From Carboxydocella sporoproducens DSM 16521 (GTDB taxonomy: Bacteria > Bacillota > GCA-003054495 > Carboxydocellales > Carboxydocellaceae), in assembly GCF_900167165.1 (NCBI RefSeq), contig NZ_FUXM01000002.1:95327-159326 (forward strand): DNA of 64,000 bases, in the 5' to 3' direction. The position numbers and the translations under genes are program-made. Below the pieces are notes generated by a model. That model saw only the letters and a list, made by a program, of their open reading frames with translations, had not been told where the DNA came from and searched no databases. Positions 7,748 through 18,046 of the stretch are shown here, piece after piece (position 1 is the stretch's first letter; each line of letters starts with the position of its first letter).

Positions 7748-9736
7748 GTGGTTCCAAGCAGACAACTTGGCATGTATCATGAACAATATATCGTTATGTG
7801 GTCCCTCTTGGTATTAACATTAATTGTCTTTGCTAAAGGAATTTACGAAAGATACAAAGTTTGGCAGGTTGGGCAGCCTGAAAAGAGATGGCAAAGTGAG
7901 CATGCCAGCTGGAAACGTTTTTTATCCAATAGTTTTGGTCACTTGCGCCTATTAAGGGATAAATATCCTGGTATAATGCACTGGCTGATTTTCTGGGGAT
8001 TTGTGGTTTTTGCGATCGGTACCTTATCTGTCATGTTAGAAGAAGATTTTAAAATTCCGATTTATCGTGGCTCGTATTATCTTGTCTTATCCTTCTTACT
8101 GGATATCTTTGGTGCCGGTGCCATCGTTGGCTTGCTCATGGCTTTATGGAGAAGGTATGTAATTAGACCTCCAAGGTTGGACTCAAACCCAGATGATGGT
8201 GTTACCTTACTGTTAATACTTGGTATTATTGTCACCGGTTTTATATTAGAAGGACTTCGTATCAGTTTCACTAAAGATCCCTGGGCTGGATGGACGCCAG
8301 TTGGATTCATGCTTGCAAAGTCTTTTTCTCAAATGGCTGAAACAGCCCAGAGAAATTTGCATCAAGTAATCTGGTGGATACATTTGTTACTAACCTTTGG
8401 TTTTATCGCCTATATTCCGCACTCCAAGTTGTTTCATATCATTACTGGCTCACTTAATCAGTATCTGGCTAAAGATAAAGCAGCACAGGCCCTTGTACCA
8501 TTGAACCTGGAAGATGAAAATATTGAACAATTTGGCATTGCCGAAATCCAGCAGTTTACCTGGAAACAGTTAATGGACGGAGATGCCTGTATTCGCTGTG
8601 GCCGCTGTCAGGATAACTGTCCTGCCCATTTAACCCAAAAACCCCTTTCTCCGAAGAAATTCACTCAGGACCTAAAAAATCACCTCTATGAGAGGGTAGA
8701 AAAATTCAGACAAACCAATGAAGAGATTGGTGGACTGGCACTGGTCCCTGAGGTTATCGAAGAAGATGTAGTTTGGTCTTGCACCACTTGCCGTTCCTGT
8801 GAAGAACAGTGTCCTGTTTTTGTTGAGCATGTACCCAAAATCGTTGACTTGCGCCGAAATTTGGTAATGATGGAGAGCAATTTCCCTTCAGAAGCCCAGC
8901 TGGCCTTTAGGGGCATGGAAAATAATGGCAATCCCTGGAACATCGGCTGGAAATCCCGGGCTGATTGGGCTCAGGAATTAAGTGTTCCTCTTCTGGTTGA
9001 AGATAGTGAGGTGGAATATCTATACTGGCCAGGTTGTAGTGGTGCTTTTGATAACCGAAATAAAAAGGTTGCCATAGCAGTAGTTAAATTATTGCAAAAG
9101 GCTGGCGTATCTTTTGGTATTTTAGGGACCGAAGAAAAATGTTGCGGTGATTCAGCCCGACGTCTTGGCAATGAGTATCTCTTTCAAAACCTGGCTCAAG
9201 AAAATATTGAGACTATGAATGGTTATGGAGTAAGGAAAATCATAACTTCTTGTCCCCACTGTTATAACACGATTAAAAATGAATACCCCCATTTTGGCGG
9301 AAATTATCAAGTTTACCACCATTCAGAATTTTTGGCTCAATTGCTCAAAGAAGGAAGACTCAAACCTCAGAAAAAATTGGATTTACAATGTACCTACCAT
9401 GACTCCTGCTATCTTGGGCGTTACAACGATATCTATACAGAGCCTAGAGCTATCCTTGATACTATCACCGGTCTAGCCGTATTGGAAATGGAACGTAACA
9501 GGGAAAAGGGCTTTTGTTGCGGTGCCGGCGGCGGCAGGATGTGGCTTGAAGAACATATTGGTAAAAGAATTAACTTGGAAAGAACAGAACAGGCTTTAAC
9601 GACTGGAGCCAATACCATTGTAACCGCTTGTCCCTTCTGTTTAACAATGTTAGAAGATGGTACCAAAATGAAAAATGTAAATGAAACCATCAAGACAAAA
9701 GATTTAGCTGAGTTATTATGGGAAAGTTTAAATTAA
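7748..9736 (+). CDS. Membrane Fe-S oxidoreductase, EtfAB:quinone type (HdrD-like)
   Basis: A 662-residue membrane protein carrying electrons between EtfAB and quinone. The N-terminal 240 residues hold five or six membrane helices resembling the NarI/HdrE cytochrome b domain. Then come two 4Fe-4S motifs, [11 protein letters not shown] (near 280) and [11 protein letters not shown] (near 345), and an HdrB/D-type C-terminal region with two CCG motifs, EKCCGD near 465 and FCCGAG near 588, plus SCPHC and ACPFC. The GTG start follows AGGAGG by 8 nt. Proteins of this build next to etfBA are known from butyrate-oxidising Syntrophomonas and from many Firmicutes as Etf:menaquinone oxidoreductases. Position right after etfA makes this role very likely. 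Confidence 0.85.
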   Translation: MVPSRQLGMYHEQYIVMWSLLVLTLIVFAKGIYERYKVWQVGQPEKRWQSEHASWKRFLSNSFGHLRLLRDKYPGIMHWLIFWGFVVFAIGTLSVMLEEDFKIPIYRGSYYLVLSFLLDIFGAGAIVGLLMALWRRYVIRPPRLDSNPDDGVTLLLILGIIVTGFILEGLRISFTKDPWAGWTPVGFMLAKSFSQMAETAQRNLHQVIWWIHLLLTFGFIAYIPHSKLFHIITGSLNQYLAKDKAAQALVPLNLEDENIEQFGIAEIQQFTWKQLMDGDACIRCGRCQDNCPAHLTQKPLSPKKFTQDLKNHLYERVEKFRQTNEEIGGLALVPEVIEEDVVWSCTTCRSCEEQCPVFVEHVPKIVDLRRNLVMMESNFPSEAQLAFRGMENNGNPWNIGWKSRADWAQELSVPLLVEDSEVEYLYWPGCSGAFDNRNKKVAIAVVKLLQKAGVSFGILGTEEKCCGDSARRLGNEYLFQNLAQENIETMNGYGVRKIITSCPHCYNTIKNEYPHFGGNYQVYHHSEFLAQLLKEGRLKPQKKLDLQCTYHDSCYLGRYNDIYTEPRAILDTITGLAVLEMERNREKGFCCGAGGGRMWLEEHIGKRINLERTEQALTTGANTIVTACPFCLTMLEDGTKMKNVNETIKTKDLAELLWESLN

Positions 9737-9756
9737 ATACATTGGGGGGTAGGGAA

Positions 9757-10938
9757 ATGAAAGAAGTAGCCATTGTAAGCGCTGTACGTACTCCGATTGG
9801 CACTTTTGGAGGCAGTTTAGCCGGCATTCCGGCCGTACAGCTAGGAGCAACTGTAATAGCTGAAGCCATTAGAAGAATTAATCTCGAGTTTTCACAAGTA
9901 GATGAAGTTATTATGGGTAATGTTCTGCAAGCTGGCCTGGGTCAAAATCCTGCGCGCCAGGCAACGATTTCGGCTGGCTTACCGCTGGAAACTCCGGCAA
10001 TTACCATCAACAAGGTCTGTGGCTCAGGTTTAAAAGCCGTTGCCTTAGCTGCCCAAAGCATTATGACAGGAGATAACGAAATCGTAATCGCTGGCGGCAT
10101 GGAGAATATGAGCAGCGCTCCATATCTTTTGCCTAATATTAGAAATGGTGTGCGAATGGGGAACAGCCAGGTAGTAGATAGCATGATCAAAGATGGCTTG
10201 TGGTGTGCATTTACCGATGTCCATATGGGCATTACAGCCGAAAATATTGCGGCAAAGTATGGAATCACCAGAGAAGAACAGGACAACTTTGCTTTGCAAA
10301 GCCAGCAGAAAGCTGCTGCTGCCATTCAAGCCGGCAAATTCCAGGCTGAAATTGTTCCCGTTAACATCCCACAAAAAAAGGGCGAACCGATTATTTTCAG
10401 TCAAGATGAACACCCTCGTCCCAATACCACTCCGGAAGCTCTGGCTAACTTAAAACCAGCTTTCAAGAAAGATGGTACTGTGACTGCTGGTAATGCTTCT
10501 GGAATAAATGATGGAGCAGCAGCATTCGTTTTAATGTCAGCGGAAAAAGCGCAGGCATTAGGTTTCAAACCACTAGCAATGATTCGTTCCTATGCATCAG
10601 CTGGTGTAGATCCTGCTATTATGGGAATTGGTCCGGTTCCTGCCACACTTAAAGCCTTAAAGAAAGCAGGTCTAAGCATTCAGGATATTGGGCTCGCTGA
10701 AGCCAATGAAGCTTTTGCCGCTCAGGCTTTAGCAGTAATGAAGGAATTGGAATTGGATCCCAATCTTACCAATGTAAACGGGGGAGCTATTGCTTTAGGT
10801 CATCCTATAGGGGCGTCGGGGGCTAGAATACTGGTTACATTAGTATACGAATTACTGCGTCGCAATACAAAATATGGTTTAGCTACACTGTGTATTGGCG
10901 GTGGTCAAGGTATTGCCATGATTATTGAGAAGGTTTAA
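9757..10938 (+). CDS. Acetyl-CoA acetyltransferase (thiolase), first copy
   Basis: Thiolase that cleaves acetoacetyl-CoA or 3-ketoacyl-CoA with CoA, or runs in reverse. 393 residues from the ATG at 9757, chosen for the GGGGGGTAGGG ribosome site; an in-frame ATG at 9718 lies inside the upstream gene and lacks a site. Acyl-enzyme Cys88 is in [10 protein letters not shown], the catalytic His is in [11 protein letters not shown] and the second Cys in LCIGGGQG. It is 20 bp after the membrane Fe-S gene and closes the beta-oxidation spiral in this operon. A second thiolase follows after one small gene, suggesting that the two differ in chain-length preference. Confidence 0.92.
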   Translation: MKEVAIVSAVRTPIGTFGGSLAGIPAVQLGATVIAEAIRRINLEFSQVDEVIMGNVLQAGLGQNPARQATISAGLPLETPAITINKVCGSGLKAVALAAQSIMTGDNEIVIAGGMENMSSAPYLLPNIRNGVRMGNSQVVDSMIKDGLWCAFTDVHMGITAENIAAKYGITREEQDNFALQSQQKAAAAIQAGKFQAEIVPVNIPQKKGEPIIFSQDEHPRPNTTPEALANLKPAFKKDGTVTAGNASGINDGAAAFVLMSAEKAQALGFKPLAMIRSYASAGVDPAIMGIGPVPATLKALKKAGLSIQDIGLAEANEAFAAQALAVMKELELDPNLTNVNGGAIALGHPIGASGARILVTLVYELLRRNTKYGLATLCIGGGQGIAMIIEKV

Positions 10939-10957
10939 GCTGTAAGGAGGCGGTAAG

Positions 10958-11263
10958 ATGGCAGCATATAAAAGCTTATCCCAGCTTACCTGGAGCATTC
11001 TGTCATCCCGCAAAACCAAATCCAATTATATACCACCATCCAGTACAAACATCGAGGAACTAACCGACGGTCAGAGAGAATCGGCCAAAAAAGCAATAGA
11101 GTGGCTAATTTCGAAAGCCCCCCATACAGTTACAGAAATAGCTGAACATTTTGAAATGTCGACTGTTTTAGTTGCTGTCCTTGTTAGTGAGCTGATAAAA
11201 GCTGGAAGAATCCGGGTGCAAGCAGCTAATCCTGAATTGTTGGAGCTTAATGAAAACAACTAG
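10958..11263 (+). CDS. Small winged-helix-like protein between the two thiolases
   Basis: Not recognised as a named family. 101 residues behind AAGGAGGCGG. The first 50 residues are polar and probably loose; residues about 52-95 read as a winged helix-turn-helix: AIEWLISKAP, then TVTEIAEHFEMST as the turn with a recognition helix VLVAVLVSELIKAGRI and a strand RIRV. It could be a DNA-binding regulator carried within the beta-oxidation operon, or a winged-helix protein-binding module. Its place between two thiolases, with short spacers on both sides, means it is expressed with them. No cofactor or ligand domain is present. Confidence 0.6.
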   Translation: MAAYKSLSQLTWSILSSRKTKSNYIPPSSTNIEELTDGQRESAKKAIEWLISKAPHTVTEIAEHFEMSTVLVAVLVSELIKAGRIRVQAANPELLELNENN

Positions 11264-11275
11264 GAGGTGAGTGAA

Positions 11276-12457
11276 TTGGCAGAAACAGTAATAGTTAGTG
11301 CAGCCCGAACCCCTTTTGGTAAGCTTGGTGGCGGGCTTGCCCCCCTGTCTGCTACAGACTTGGGTGGAATTGCCATTGCTGAGGCAGTAAAACGGGCTGG
11401 TATCCCAGCCGATCATATTGATAATGTAATCATGGGCATGGTTTTACAGGGGGGAGCTGGTCAAATCCCCAGTAGACAGGCAACGAACAAAGCTGGATTA
11501 CCCTGGGAAACCCCATCAGAAACTATCAATAAAGTCTGTGCCAGTGGTTTAAGGGCTGTTACTATGGCAGATCAACAAATTCGCAGCGGTGACGCCAGCA
11601 TTATCGTTGCTGGTGGCATGGAAAGTATGTCCAATGCCCCCTATTTCCTTAAAAAAGCCCGCTGGGGTTATCGCATGGGTCATGATGAATTAATAGATCT
11701 AATGGTACATGATGGTTTATGGTGTGCTTTCCATAACCGGCATATGGCAGTACACGGAAGTGTTGTAGCTGCAGAATATGGTATCAGCCGGGCTGAACAG
11801 GATGAATGGGCGCTTCGAAGTCATAATCTGGCAATTAAAGCTATTGATTCCGGGATAATGGCACAAGAGATTATTCCCGTTACTATTCCGCAAAAAAAAG
11901 GTGATCCCAAAGTAATAATTACAGATGAAGGGCCAAGGCGAGATACCTCTCTTGAACAACTGGCAAAATTACCGCCCGTTTTTGACAAAAACGGTACTGT
12001 TACAGCCGGCAATGCTCCAGGTGTTAATGATGGTGCTGGAGCTATGGTGTTGATGAGTTCCGACAAAGCCAAAGAACTGGGTGTTCAACCTCTGGCTAAA
12101 ATAATCGGGCACGCTTTTGTTGCTCTAGAAGCCCAGTACATTGCTACTGCCCCGGGACACGCTGTTAATAAATTACTGCAAAAAAATAATCTTAAAATAT
12201 CTGATATAAACCTATTGGAAATCAATGAAGCATTTGCGGCAGTTCCCTTGGTTAGCCAGAAAATTGCAAACTGGAATCCTGAATTAGTTAATGTAAACGG
12301 AGGAGCAGTAGCCTTAGGTCATCCCATAGGCGCCTCCGGAGCAAGGATAATTATGACTCTAATTTATGAACTGAGACGGCGTGGTGGCGGCTACGGTATT
12401 GCCGCTATCTGTTCCGGTGCTGCTCAAGGTGATGCTGTTTTAATAAAAGTAGATTAA
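11276..12457 (+). CDS. Acetyl-CoA acetyltransferase (thiolase), second copy
   Basis: Second thiolase, 393 residues. The start is a TTG at 11276, 8 nt after AGGAGG; an in-frame GTG at 11267 lies inside that ribosome site and is rejected. Cys88 is in [10 protein letters not shown] and the His in [11 protein letters not shown]. The C-terminal Cys motif reads ICSGAAQG, where the first thiolase has the usual CIGGGQG. The loop change near the oxyanion site may alter substrate range, but the catalytic residues are kept. It shares roughly half its residues with the first copy. It sits 18 bp before hydroxybutyryl-CoA dehydrogenase. Confidence 0.9.
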   Translation: MAETVIVSAARTPFGKLGGGLAPLSATDLGGIAIAEAVKRAGIPADHIDNVIMGMVLQGGAGQIPSRQATNKAGLPWETPSETINKVCASGLRAVTMADQQIRSGDASIIVAGGMESMSNAPYFLKKARWGYRMGHDELIDLMVHDGLWCAFHNRHMAVHGSVVAAEYGISRAEQDEWALRSHNLAIKAIDSGIMAQEIIPVTIPQKKGDPKVIITDEGPRRDTSLEQLAKLPPVFDKNGTVTAGNAPGVNDGAGAMVLMSSDKAKELGVQPLAKIIGHAFVALEAQYIATAPGHAVNKLLQKNNLKISDINLLEINEAFAAVPLVSQKIANWNPELVNVNGGAVALGHPIGASGARIIMTLIYELRRRGGGYGIAAICSGAAQGDAVLIKVD

Positions 12458-12481
12458 TTAATTGATTGGGGGTAGAGGGAC

Positions 12482-13336
12482 ATGGAGATTAAAAAGGTAA
12501 TGGTTGTTGGAGCCGGACAGATGGGCAGCGGAATAGCTCAGGTAGCTGCTCAGGCAGGCTACCAGGTAATTTTGAATGATATTAAACCGGAATTTGTTGA
12601 AAGAGGCCTTTCTGTAATTACAAAAAACTTAGCCAGAAATGTGGAAAAAGGTAAAATTACTGAAGATGAGAAAAATGAAATCCTTGGTAGACTAACCAGA
12701 TCCATTTCCTTAGAAGACGCTCATGACGTAGATATTGTGATTGAAGCTGCAGTAGAAAAAATGGAAATTAAAGCTGATATTTTCCGTAAACTGGACGAAA
12801 TTACACCAGCCCATGCTATTTTGGCAACCAACACCTCTTCATTACCAATTACTGAAATCGCTGCCTGCACAAGACGACCGGAGAAGGTTATAGGCATGCA
12901 CTTTATGAATCCAGTTCCTGTAATGAAGCTGGTGGAAATCATTAAAGGTTTGGCGACCGACCAGGAAGTCTATAAAATTGTGGAAAACATGAGTATTAAA
13001 ATGGGAAAAGTTCCTGTGGAAGTTAATGATTCACCGGGTTTTGTTTCTAACCGGGTCTTGTTGCCAATGATCAATGAAGCAATTTACTGTGTGTACGAAG
13101 GAGTAGCTACTCCGGAAGCTGTCGACCAGGTGATGAAACTTGGTATGAATCATCCCATGGGACCCCTGGCTCTGGCAGATTTAATCGGTTTAGATACCTG
13201 CTTATCCATTATGGAAGTTCTTTATGAAGGCTTTAAAGATTCCAAATATCGCCCCTGTCCCTTGCTGCGGAAAATGGTTAAAGCCGGTTGGCTGGGCCGT
13301 AAAACAGGCAAAGGTTTCTATGATTATTCCAACTAA
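12482..13336 (+). CDS. hbd: 3-hydroxybutyryl-CoA dehydrogenase
   Basis: NAD(P)-dependent oxidation of 3-hydroxyacyl-CoA to 3-ketoacyl-CoA. 284 residues, the normal size of the short clostridial enzyme. The nucleotide site [11 protein letters not shown] is at 10-20, the catalytic His is in [15 protein letters not shown] and the C-terminal domain carries [15 protein letters not shown] and [11 protein letters not shown]. Ribosome site GGGGTAGAGGG. It lies between the second thiolase and crotonase, the classic order for butyrate-type beta-oxidation. Confidence 0.93.
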   Translation: MEIKKVMVVGAGQMGSGIAQVAAQAGYQVILNDIKPEFVERGLSVITKNLARNVEKGKITEDEKNEILGRLTRSISLEDAHDVDIVIEAAVEKMEIKADIFRKLDEITPAHAILATNTSSLPITEIAACTRRPEKVIGMHFMNPVPVMKLVEIIKGLATDQEVYKIVENMSIKMGKVPVEVNDSPGFVSNRVLLPMINEAIYCVYEGVATPEAVDQVMKLGMNHPMGPLALADLIGLDTCLSIMEVLYEGFKDSKYRPCPLLRKMVKAGWLGRKTGKGFYDYSN

Positions 13337-13356
13337 TGTAGTAGGGGTGGTAAAAG

Positions 13357-14139
13357 ATGCAATTCAATAATTTACTGGTTCAAAAAGAAAATAATCTGGC
13401 TATTCTAACCATTAACCGCCCTGCTGCTTTAAATGCCCTTAATGCGGACACCCTCCATGAGCTGGGGCAAGCAATTCAAATGTTAACTGAAGACCAGGAA
13501 GTTAAAGTCATTATCTTGACCGGGGCAGGAGAGAAGGCTTTTGTAGCAGGCGCTGATATTGCTTTTATGCAGCAACTGGACCCCATTGCGGCAAGGCAGT
13601 TTGCCTTAACCGGCCAAATGGTATTTAATCAGATTGAATCCTGTCCTAAACCTGTGATTGCTGCTATTAATGGTTACGCCTTAGGAGGCGGCTGTGAGCT
13701 GGCAATGGCCTGTGATATCAGAATAGCCAGTGAAAAAGCCAAATTTGGCCAACCGGAAGTCAATCTGGGAGTCATTCCTGGTTTTGCTGGCACCCAGCGT
13801 TTGGCTCGGTTGGTTGGTAAAGGTAAAGCTAAAGAACTGATCTTTACAGGGGATATGATCGATGCCCAGGAGGCTTATCAGATTGGCTTAATTAATCAAA
13901 TCGTCCCTCATGATCAGCTAATGGACCAAACAAAAAAAATGGGACTAAAAATTGCTAGCAAAGCTCTAGTAGCGGTTCAACTGGCAAAAAGGGCTATCAA
14001 TGAAGGTTTGGAAATGCCTTTAGAACAGGCAAACTATCATGAAGCTAATTACTTTGGCTTGTGCTTTGCAACAAATGATCAAAAAGAAGGGATGGCCGCC
14101 TTTTTGGCAAAAAGACCACCACAGTTTCAAGGCAAATAA
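13357..14139 (+). CDS. crt: Enoyl-CoA hydratase (crotonase)
   Basis: Hydrates crotonyl-CoA/enoyl-CoA to 3-hydroxyacyl-CoA. 260 residues. The oxyanion hole is formed by AGADIAF and GYALGGGCELA; the two catalytic glutamates are Glu114 (GGGCELAMACD) and Glu134 (GQPEVNLGVIPG). Both being present argues for a true hydratase, not an isomerase or decarboxylase of the superfamily. It follows hbd by 20 bp and precedes two acyl-CoA dehydrogenases. Confidence 0.92.
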   Translation: MQFNNLLVQKENNLAILTINRPAALNALNADTLHELGQAIQMLTEDQEVKVIILTGAGEKAFVAGADIAFMQQLDPIAARQFALTGQMVFNQIESCPKPVIAAINGYALGGGCELAMACDIRIASEKAKFGQPEVNLGVIPGFAGTQRLARLVGKGKAKELIFTGDMIDAQEAYQIGLINQIVPHDQLMDQTKKMGLKIASKALVAVQLAKRAINEGLEMPLEQANYHEANYFGLCFATNDQKEGMAAFLAKRPPQFQGK

Positions 14140-14164
14140 ATCACGTGGGGAGTAGGGGATTCAT

Positions 14165-15304
14165 ATGAATTTTGATCTCACGGAAGAACAACTATTGCTA
14201 AAAAGAATGGTCAGAGAATTCGCTGAAAACGAACTCGCACCCAAAGCCGCATACTGGGATGAAACCGGAACCTTCCCCCGGGAAAATCTCAAAAAAATGG
14301 CTGAACTTGATTTAATGGGCATGCCTTTTCCCGAAACGGTAGGCGGAGCGGGAATGTCCGTACTGGATTATGTCCTAGTATTAGAAGAAATCGCTAGAGT
14401 TTGCCCAACAACAGCAGTAATACTAGCCGTTCACACTTCAGTAGGGACTATGCCGATTTACCTTTTCGGTAATCAACAGCAGAAGGAAAAATATTTAACA
14501 AAACTTTGCCGTGGCGAATACCTGGGAGCTTTTGCCCTCACCGAACCAACTGCCGGCTCTGATGCCACCAAAATCAAATGTTCTGCTGAAGACAAAGGGG
14601 ATCACTACCTTGTAAATGGTACCAAGATTTTCATTACTAATGCCGGTGAAGCCGATGTTTACTGCACTTTTGTTGTTACAGACAAAACCAAGAGCCATCA
14701 TGGTATTAGTTGTTTACTTATAGAAAAAAATACTCCTGGTTTTAAAGTAGGAAAGATCGAAAAGAAAATGGGTCTTAATGGTTCCAAAACCGGTGAGTTG
14801 ATATTTGAAAATGCTATAGTTCCAAAAGAAAATTTACTGGGCCAAGAAGGTGAAGGGTTCAAGATCGCCATGTCCCTTTTAGATGGTGGCAGAATTGGGA
14901 TCGGAGCCCAGGGAATAGGGATTGCCCAGGGAGCATATGATTATGCTTTAGCTTACACAAAAGAACGCAAACAATTTGGCCAACCCATCAGTAATTTTCA
15001 AGCTATTCAATTTAAGCTGGCTGATATGGCAACCAGAATTGATGCTGCCCGACTTCTAGTTTATCAGGCTGCCTATTTGCGGGATCAAAAACTGCCTCAT
15101 AGCAAACAGGCCAGTATGGCCAAAATGTATGGAACCGATACTGCAATGTGGGTAGCAACAGAAGCAGTACAAATTCTTGGTGGCTACGGGTATATCAGGG
15201 AATACCCGGTAGAGCGGTATTTCCGTGATGCCAAAATTACGCAAATCTATGAGGGTACAAACCAGATCCAGCGTCTGGTAATTGCGAAAAATATATTAAA
15301 GTAA
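14165..15304 (+). CDS. Acyl-CoA dehydrogenase, first copy (butyryl-CoA dehydrogenase-like)
   Basis: FAD enzyme making the trans-2,3 double bond in acyl-CoA and passing electrons to EtfAB. 379 residues. FAD/substrate stretch AFALTEPTAGSDA near 125-137, [14 protein letters not shown] near 157-170 and catalytic Glu363 in QIYEGTNQIQRL, the position used by short- and medium-chain enzymes. ATG after a GGGGAGTAGGGG ribosome site. It is 17 bp from a second dehydrogenase that differs throughout, so the operon can probably handle more than one acyl chain. Confidence 0.92.
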   Translation: MNFDLTEEQLLLKRMVREFAENELAPKAAYWDETGTFPRENLKKMAELDLMGMPFPETVGGAGMSVLDYVLVLEEIARVCPTTAVILAVHTSVGTMPIYLFGNQQQKEKYLTKLCRGEYLGAFALTEPTAGSDATKIKCSAEDKGDHYLVNGTKIFITNAGEADVYCTFVVTDKTKSHHGISCLLIEKNTPGFKVGKIEKKMGLNGSKTGELIFENAIVPKENLLGQEGEGFKIAMSLLDGGRIGIGAQGIGIAQGAYDYALAYTKERKQFGQPISNFQAIQFKLADMATRIDAARLLVYQAAYLRDQKLPHSKQASMAKMYGTDTAMWVATEAVQILGGYGYIREYPVERYFRDAKITQIYEGTNQIQRLVIAKNILK

Positions 15305-15321
15305 CAAGGGGGTAGAGGATT

Positions 15322-16470
15322 TTGATTTTCAAGCTCACAGAAGAACAGGAAATGTTACGCAATATGGTCCGGGATTTTGCAGAAAAGGAATGTGGACCTA
15401 CTGCAGCCGAAAGGGATGAAAAAGAAACTTTTGATCGGTCTATTTTTGATAAAATGGCCGAACTGGGACTTACCGGGATTGTGTTCCCCGAAGAATATGG
15501 TGGTGCTGGTGCTGATTATATAAGTTATGCTATCGCCGTCGAGGAACTTTCCCGGGTAGACGCTTCAGTTGGTGTCACTCTGTCCGCCCATACTTCCTTA
15601 GGCTCCAACCCCATTTACAAATTTGGGACTGAAGAACAGAAACAAAAATACCTGGTACCCTTAGCCGAGGGCAAGAAAATGGGCGCTTTTGGTTTAACTG
15701 AACCCTTCGCTGGTTCTGATGCTGGAGGTACCAGAACTACCGCCGTACTTGATGGTGATGAATGGGTTCTGAATGGTACGAAAATCTTTATTACCAATGG
15801 CGGAGAAGCTGAAATATATGTTGTCTTTGCCATGACCGATAAAGAAGCTAAACCCAAACACAAAGGCATAAGTGCTTTTATCGTGGAAAAAGGCACACCT
15901 GGTTTCACTTTCGGTAAAAAAGAACACAAACTGGGTATTCGTTCATCACCGACCATGGAGCTGGTTTTTGACAACTGTCGTATCCCAAAAGAAAATCTTC
16001 TGGGACAACTGGGTGAAGGGTTTAAAATAGCCATGGTAACCCTGGATTATGGAAGAATTGGTATTGCTGCTCAGGCTTTAGGCATTGCCCAGGGTGCATA
16101 TGAAGCAGCCTTAAATTATGCTAAAGAAAGAAAACAATTCGGTCAGCCTATTGCCAATTTCCAGGCGATTCAATTTATGCTAGCAGATATGGCTACTGAA
16201 ATTGAGGCTGCCAGATTATTAGTTTACCGTGCTGCATATCTGGCCAGTCAGGGGGTAAGAATCAGCAAAGAGGCTGCCATGGCCAAAATGTATGCCTCAG
16301 ATGTAGCAATGAAAGTAACAACCAATGCTGTACAAATCTTTGGCGGTTATGGCTATACCCGTGAATTCCCGGTAGAACGCATGATGCGGGATGCTAAAAT
16401 AACCCAGATCTATGAAGGTACAAATGAAATTCAACGGGTAGTTATTAGTGCTAATATTTTAAAGGAATAG
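15322..16470 (+). CDS. Acyl-CoA dehydrogenase, second copy
   Basis: 382-residue acyl-CoA dehydrogenase beginning at a TTG behind GGGGGTAGAGG. Carries [29 protein letters not shown] and catalytic Glu365 in [12 protein letters not shown]. It ends directly at a strong hairpin (16470-16493), so part of the transcripts may stop here before the cobalamin/mutase genes. Butyryl-CoA, or a short branched acyl-CoA such as isobutyryl- or 2-methylbutyryl-CoA feeding the nearby methylmalonyl-CoA mutase, would be sensible substrates; this is inference from context. Confidence 0.92.
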   Translation: MIFKLTEEQEMLRNMVRDFAEKECGPTAAERDEKETFDRSIFDKMAELGLTGIVFPEEYGGAGADYISYAIAVEELSRVDASVGVTLSAHTSLGSNPIYKFGTEEQKQKYLVPLAEGKKMGAFGLTEPFAGSDAGGTRTTAVLDGDEWVLNGTKIFITNGGEAEIYVVFAMTDKEAKPKHKGISAFIVEKGTPGFTFGKKEHKLGIRSSPTMELVFDNCRIPKENLLGQLGEGFKIAMVTLDYGRIGIAAQALGIAQGAYEAALNYAKERKQFGQPIANFQAIQFMLADMATEIEAARLLVYRAAYLASQGVRISKEAAMAKMYASDVAMKVTTNAVQIFGGYGYTREFPVERMMRDAKITQIYEGTNEIQRVVISANILKE

Positions 16471-16498
16471 GGTTGGAGGTTTGCCTTCAACCCCTTTT
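16470..16498 (+). terminator. Intra-operon hairpin after the second acyl-CoA dehydrogenase
   Basis: Stem GGGTTGGAGG/CCTTCAACCC (10 pairs, one G-U) with a TTTG loop and a CTTTT tail. The T-run is short, so partial termination or 3'-end protection is more likely than a full stop. It lies between beta-oxidation and cobalamin/mutase genes. Confidence 0.6.
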
Positions 16499-16523
16499 CC
16501 CATTGAAAGGAGATTGTACCCTT

Positions 16524-17054
16524 GTGTGCAATCAGCGCGGAATAATCTGGACCATTACCGGAGACGGCAAAGGCAAAACTACAGCTGCTTTCGGTCAGGC
16601 TCTCAGAGCACTAGGGCATAACCAAGCGGTTGCAATTATTCAATTTCTTAAGGGTAGTAATATCTATGGTGAATACAGGTTTCTTCAGCAATTAGCAAAT
16701 AAGCAGCTACTGATAAAACAGGTTGGTTTGCCGACCTTTGTGCGCAAAAACATTGCTGACCAGATCGATCAAGATTTGGTACTCCGGGGTTGGTTCCTGG
16801 CCCGGTCTCTGATTGAAACATCCTATAATCTGGTCATTCTCGATGAGATTAATGTCGCCCTTGATTATGGTCTTTTAGCGATAGAAGACGTTATAAAAAC
16901 CTTAACTACTAGACCTGCCACCGTTAGCATTATTCTTACGGGTAGAAATGCACCCCAGGAAATTCTGGCAATTAGTGATACAGTGAGTATTATAACCAAT
17001 GGAAAACACCACTATGAACAGGGGCTTATGGCCCAGGCGGGAATTGAATTCTAG
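16524..17054 (+). CDS. cobO: Cob(I)yrinic acid a,c-diamide adenosyltransferase
   Basis: ATP:corrinoid adenosyltransferase of the CobA/CobO/BtuR family, making the adenosyl form of B12. The start is taken as the GTG at 16524 behind AAGGAG, giving 176 residues, the normal length. An in-frame TTG at 16473 lies inside the terminator-like hairpin and is rejected. The P-loop is GDGKGKTT at residues 13-20, followed by FGQALRALGH; VILDEINVALDYGLL near 108-122 is the family's acidic motif. Placement just ahead of meaB and the mutase subunits indicates a dedicated supply of adenosylcobalamin for methylmalonyl-CoA mutase. Confidence 0.88.
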   Translation: MCNQRGIIWTITGDGKGKTTAAFGQALRALGHNQAVAIIQFLKGSNIYGEYRFLQQLANKQLLIKQVGLPTFVRKNIADQIDQDLVLRGWFLARSLIETSYNLVILDEINVALDYGLLAIEDVIKTLTTRPATVSIILTGRNAPQEILAISDTVSIITNGKHHYEQGLMAQAGIEF

Positions 17055-17074
17055 CCCAGTTAGGCGGTGAAAAA

Positions 17075-18022
17075 ATGCATTCGTTAGTTGAAGGGTTGTT
17101 GCAGGGTAATAAACGCAGTGCGGCAAAATTGATCACTATCATTGAAAACCAAGAGCCGCAAAAAGAAGAAATGTTAGCCCAAATCTTTCCTCATACCGGT
17201 AATGCTTTTATTATTGGCATTACTGGCTCACCTGGAGCAGGCAAAAGCTCTCTGGTAGACTCCTTGATTCGAACTATCCGCTCCGAAAATAAAACCGTAG
17301 GTATTATCGCTGTGGACCCATCCAGTCCCTTTACAGGTGGAGCTCTGTTAGGAGACCGCATACGCATGCAAGAGCACGCTTTAGATCCAGGAGTTTTTAT
17401 CCGCAGCATGGGCACCCGCGGCAGTTTAGGAGGTTTAGCCCATACTACCAGAGATGCTCTGCGAGTTTTGGATGCTATGGGGATCGATGTTATCTTAATA
17501 GAAACTGTGGGAGTAGGCCAATCAGAACTGGATATTATGAACGTGGCTGACACCACCGTCGTAGTCCTCACCCCTGGAGCAGGGGATCACATCCAGACAA
17601 TAAAAGCCGGAATCATGGAAATTGCCGATGTTTTCGCCGTTAACAAGGGAGACTTACCCGGAGCAGATAAAGTCGTGACTGAAGTAGAAGCAATGCTGGA
17701 TTTAGGCTGTCATACTAGCTGGCGCCCTCCAGTCATCAAAACTTCAAACTTAAAACAGCAAGGAATAAACGAACTTTGGGAAGCTATCAATAAACATAAA
17801 CAGTTCTTAATAGCTAATGGGTTATGGGAAGAAAACAGAAAAAAAAGGTTTGAACAAGAGGTATTAGAGATTGTGGAACTGGAACTGCGGAAAACAATTC
17901 ACAAAAAAGTGGTAGATACCCCATTAATGCATGAAATTTTACAACAAGTACTTGAAAGAAAACTTGCTCCTTACAATGCAGCGATCAGTATTATTCGTCA
18001 AGGGTTAAATTTGAAAATATAA
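17075..18022 (+). CDS. meaB: Methylmalonyl-CoA mutase-associated GTPase MeaB
   Basis: G3E-type GTPase chaperone (MeaB/ArgK) that loads adenosylcobalamin into methylmalonyl-CoA mutase and protects it from inactivation. 315 residues. Walker A GSPGAGKSS is near 50-58, VDPSSPFTGGALLGDRIRM near 88-106 is the family signature, ETVGVGQSE near 146-154 holds the switch region and NKGD near 190 is the base-recognition motif. It lies between the adenosyltransferase and the mutase large subunit with 20-25 bp gaps, the arrangement expected for cofactor handling. Confidence 0.92.
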   Translation: MHSLVEGLLQGNKRSAAKLITIIENQEPQKEEMLAQIFPHTGNAFIIGITGSPGAGKSSLVDSLIRTIRSENKTVGIIAVDPSSPFTGGALLGDRIRMQEHALDPGVFIRSMGTRGSLGGLAHTTRDALRVLDAMGIDVILIETVGVGQSELDIMNVADTTVVVLTPGAGDHIQTIKAGIMEIADVFAVNKGDLPGADKVVTEVEAMLDLGCHTSWRPPVIKTSNLKQQGINELWEAINKHKQFLIANGLWEENRKKRFEQEVLEIVELELRKTIHKKVVDTPLMHEILQQVLERKLAPYNAAISIIRQGLNLKI

Positions 18023-18046
18023 AGGTTAGAAGGGAGTTGGCCTTGC

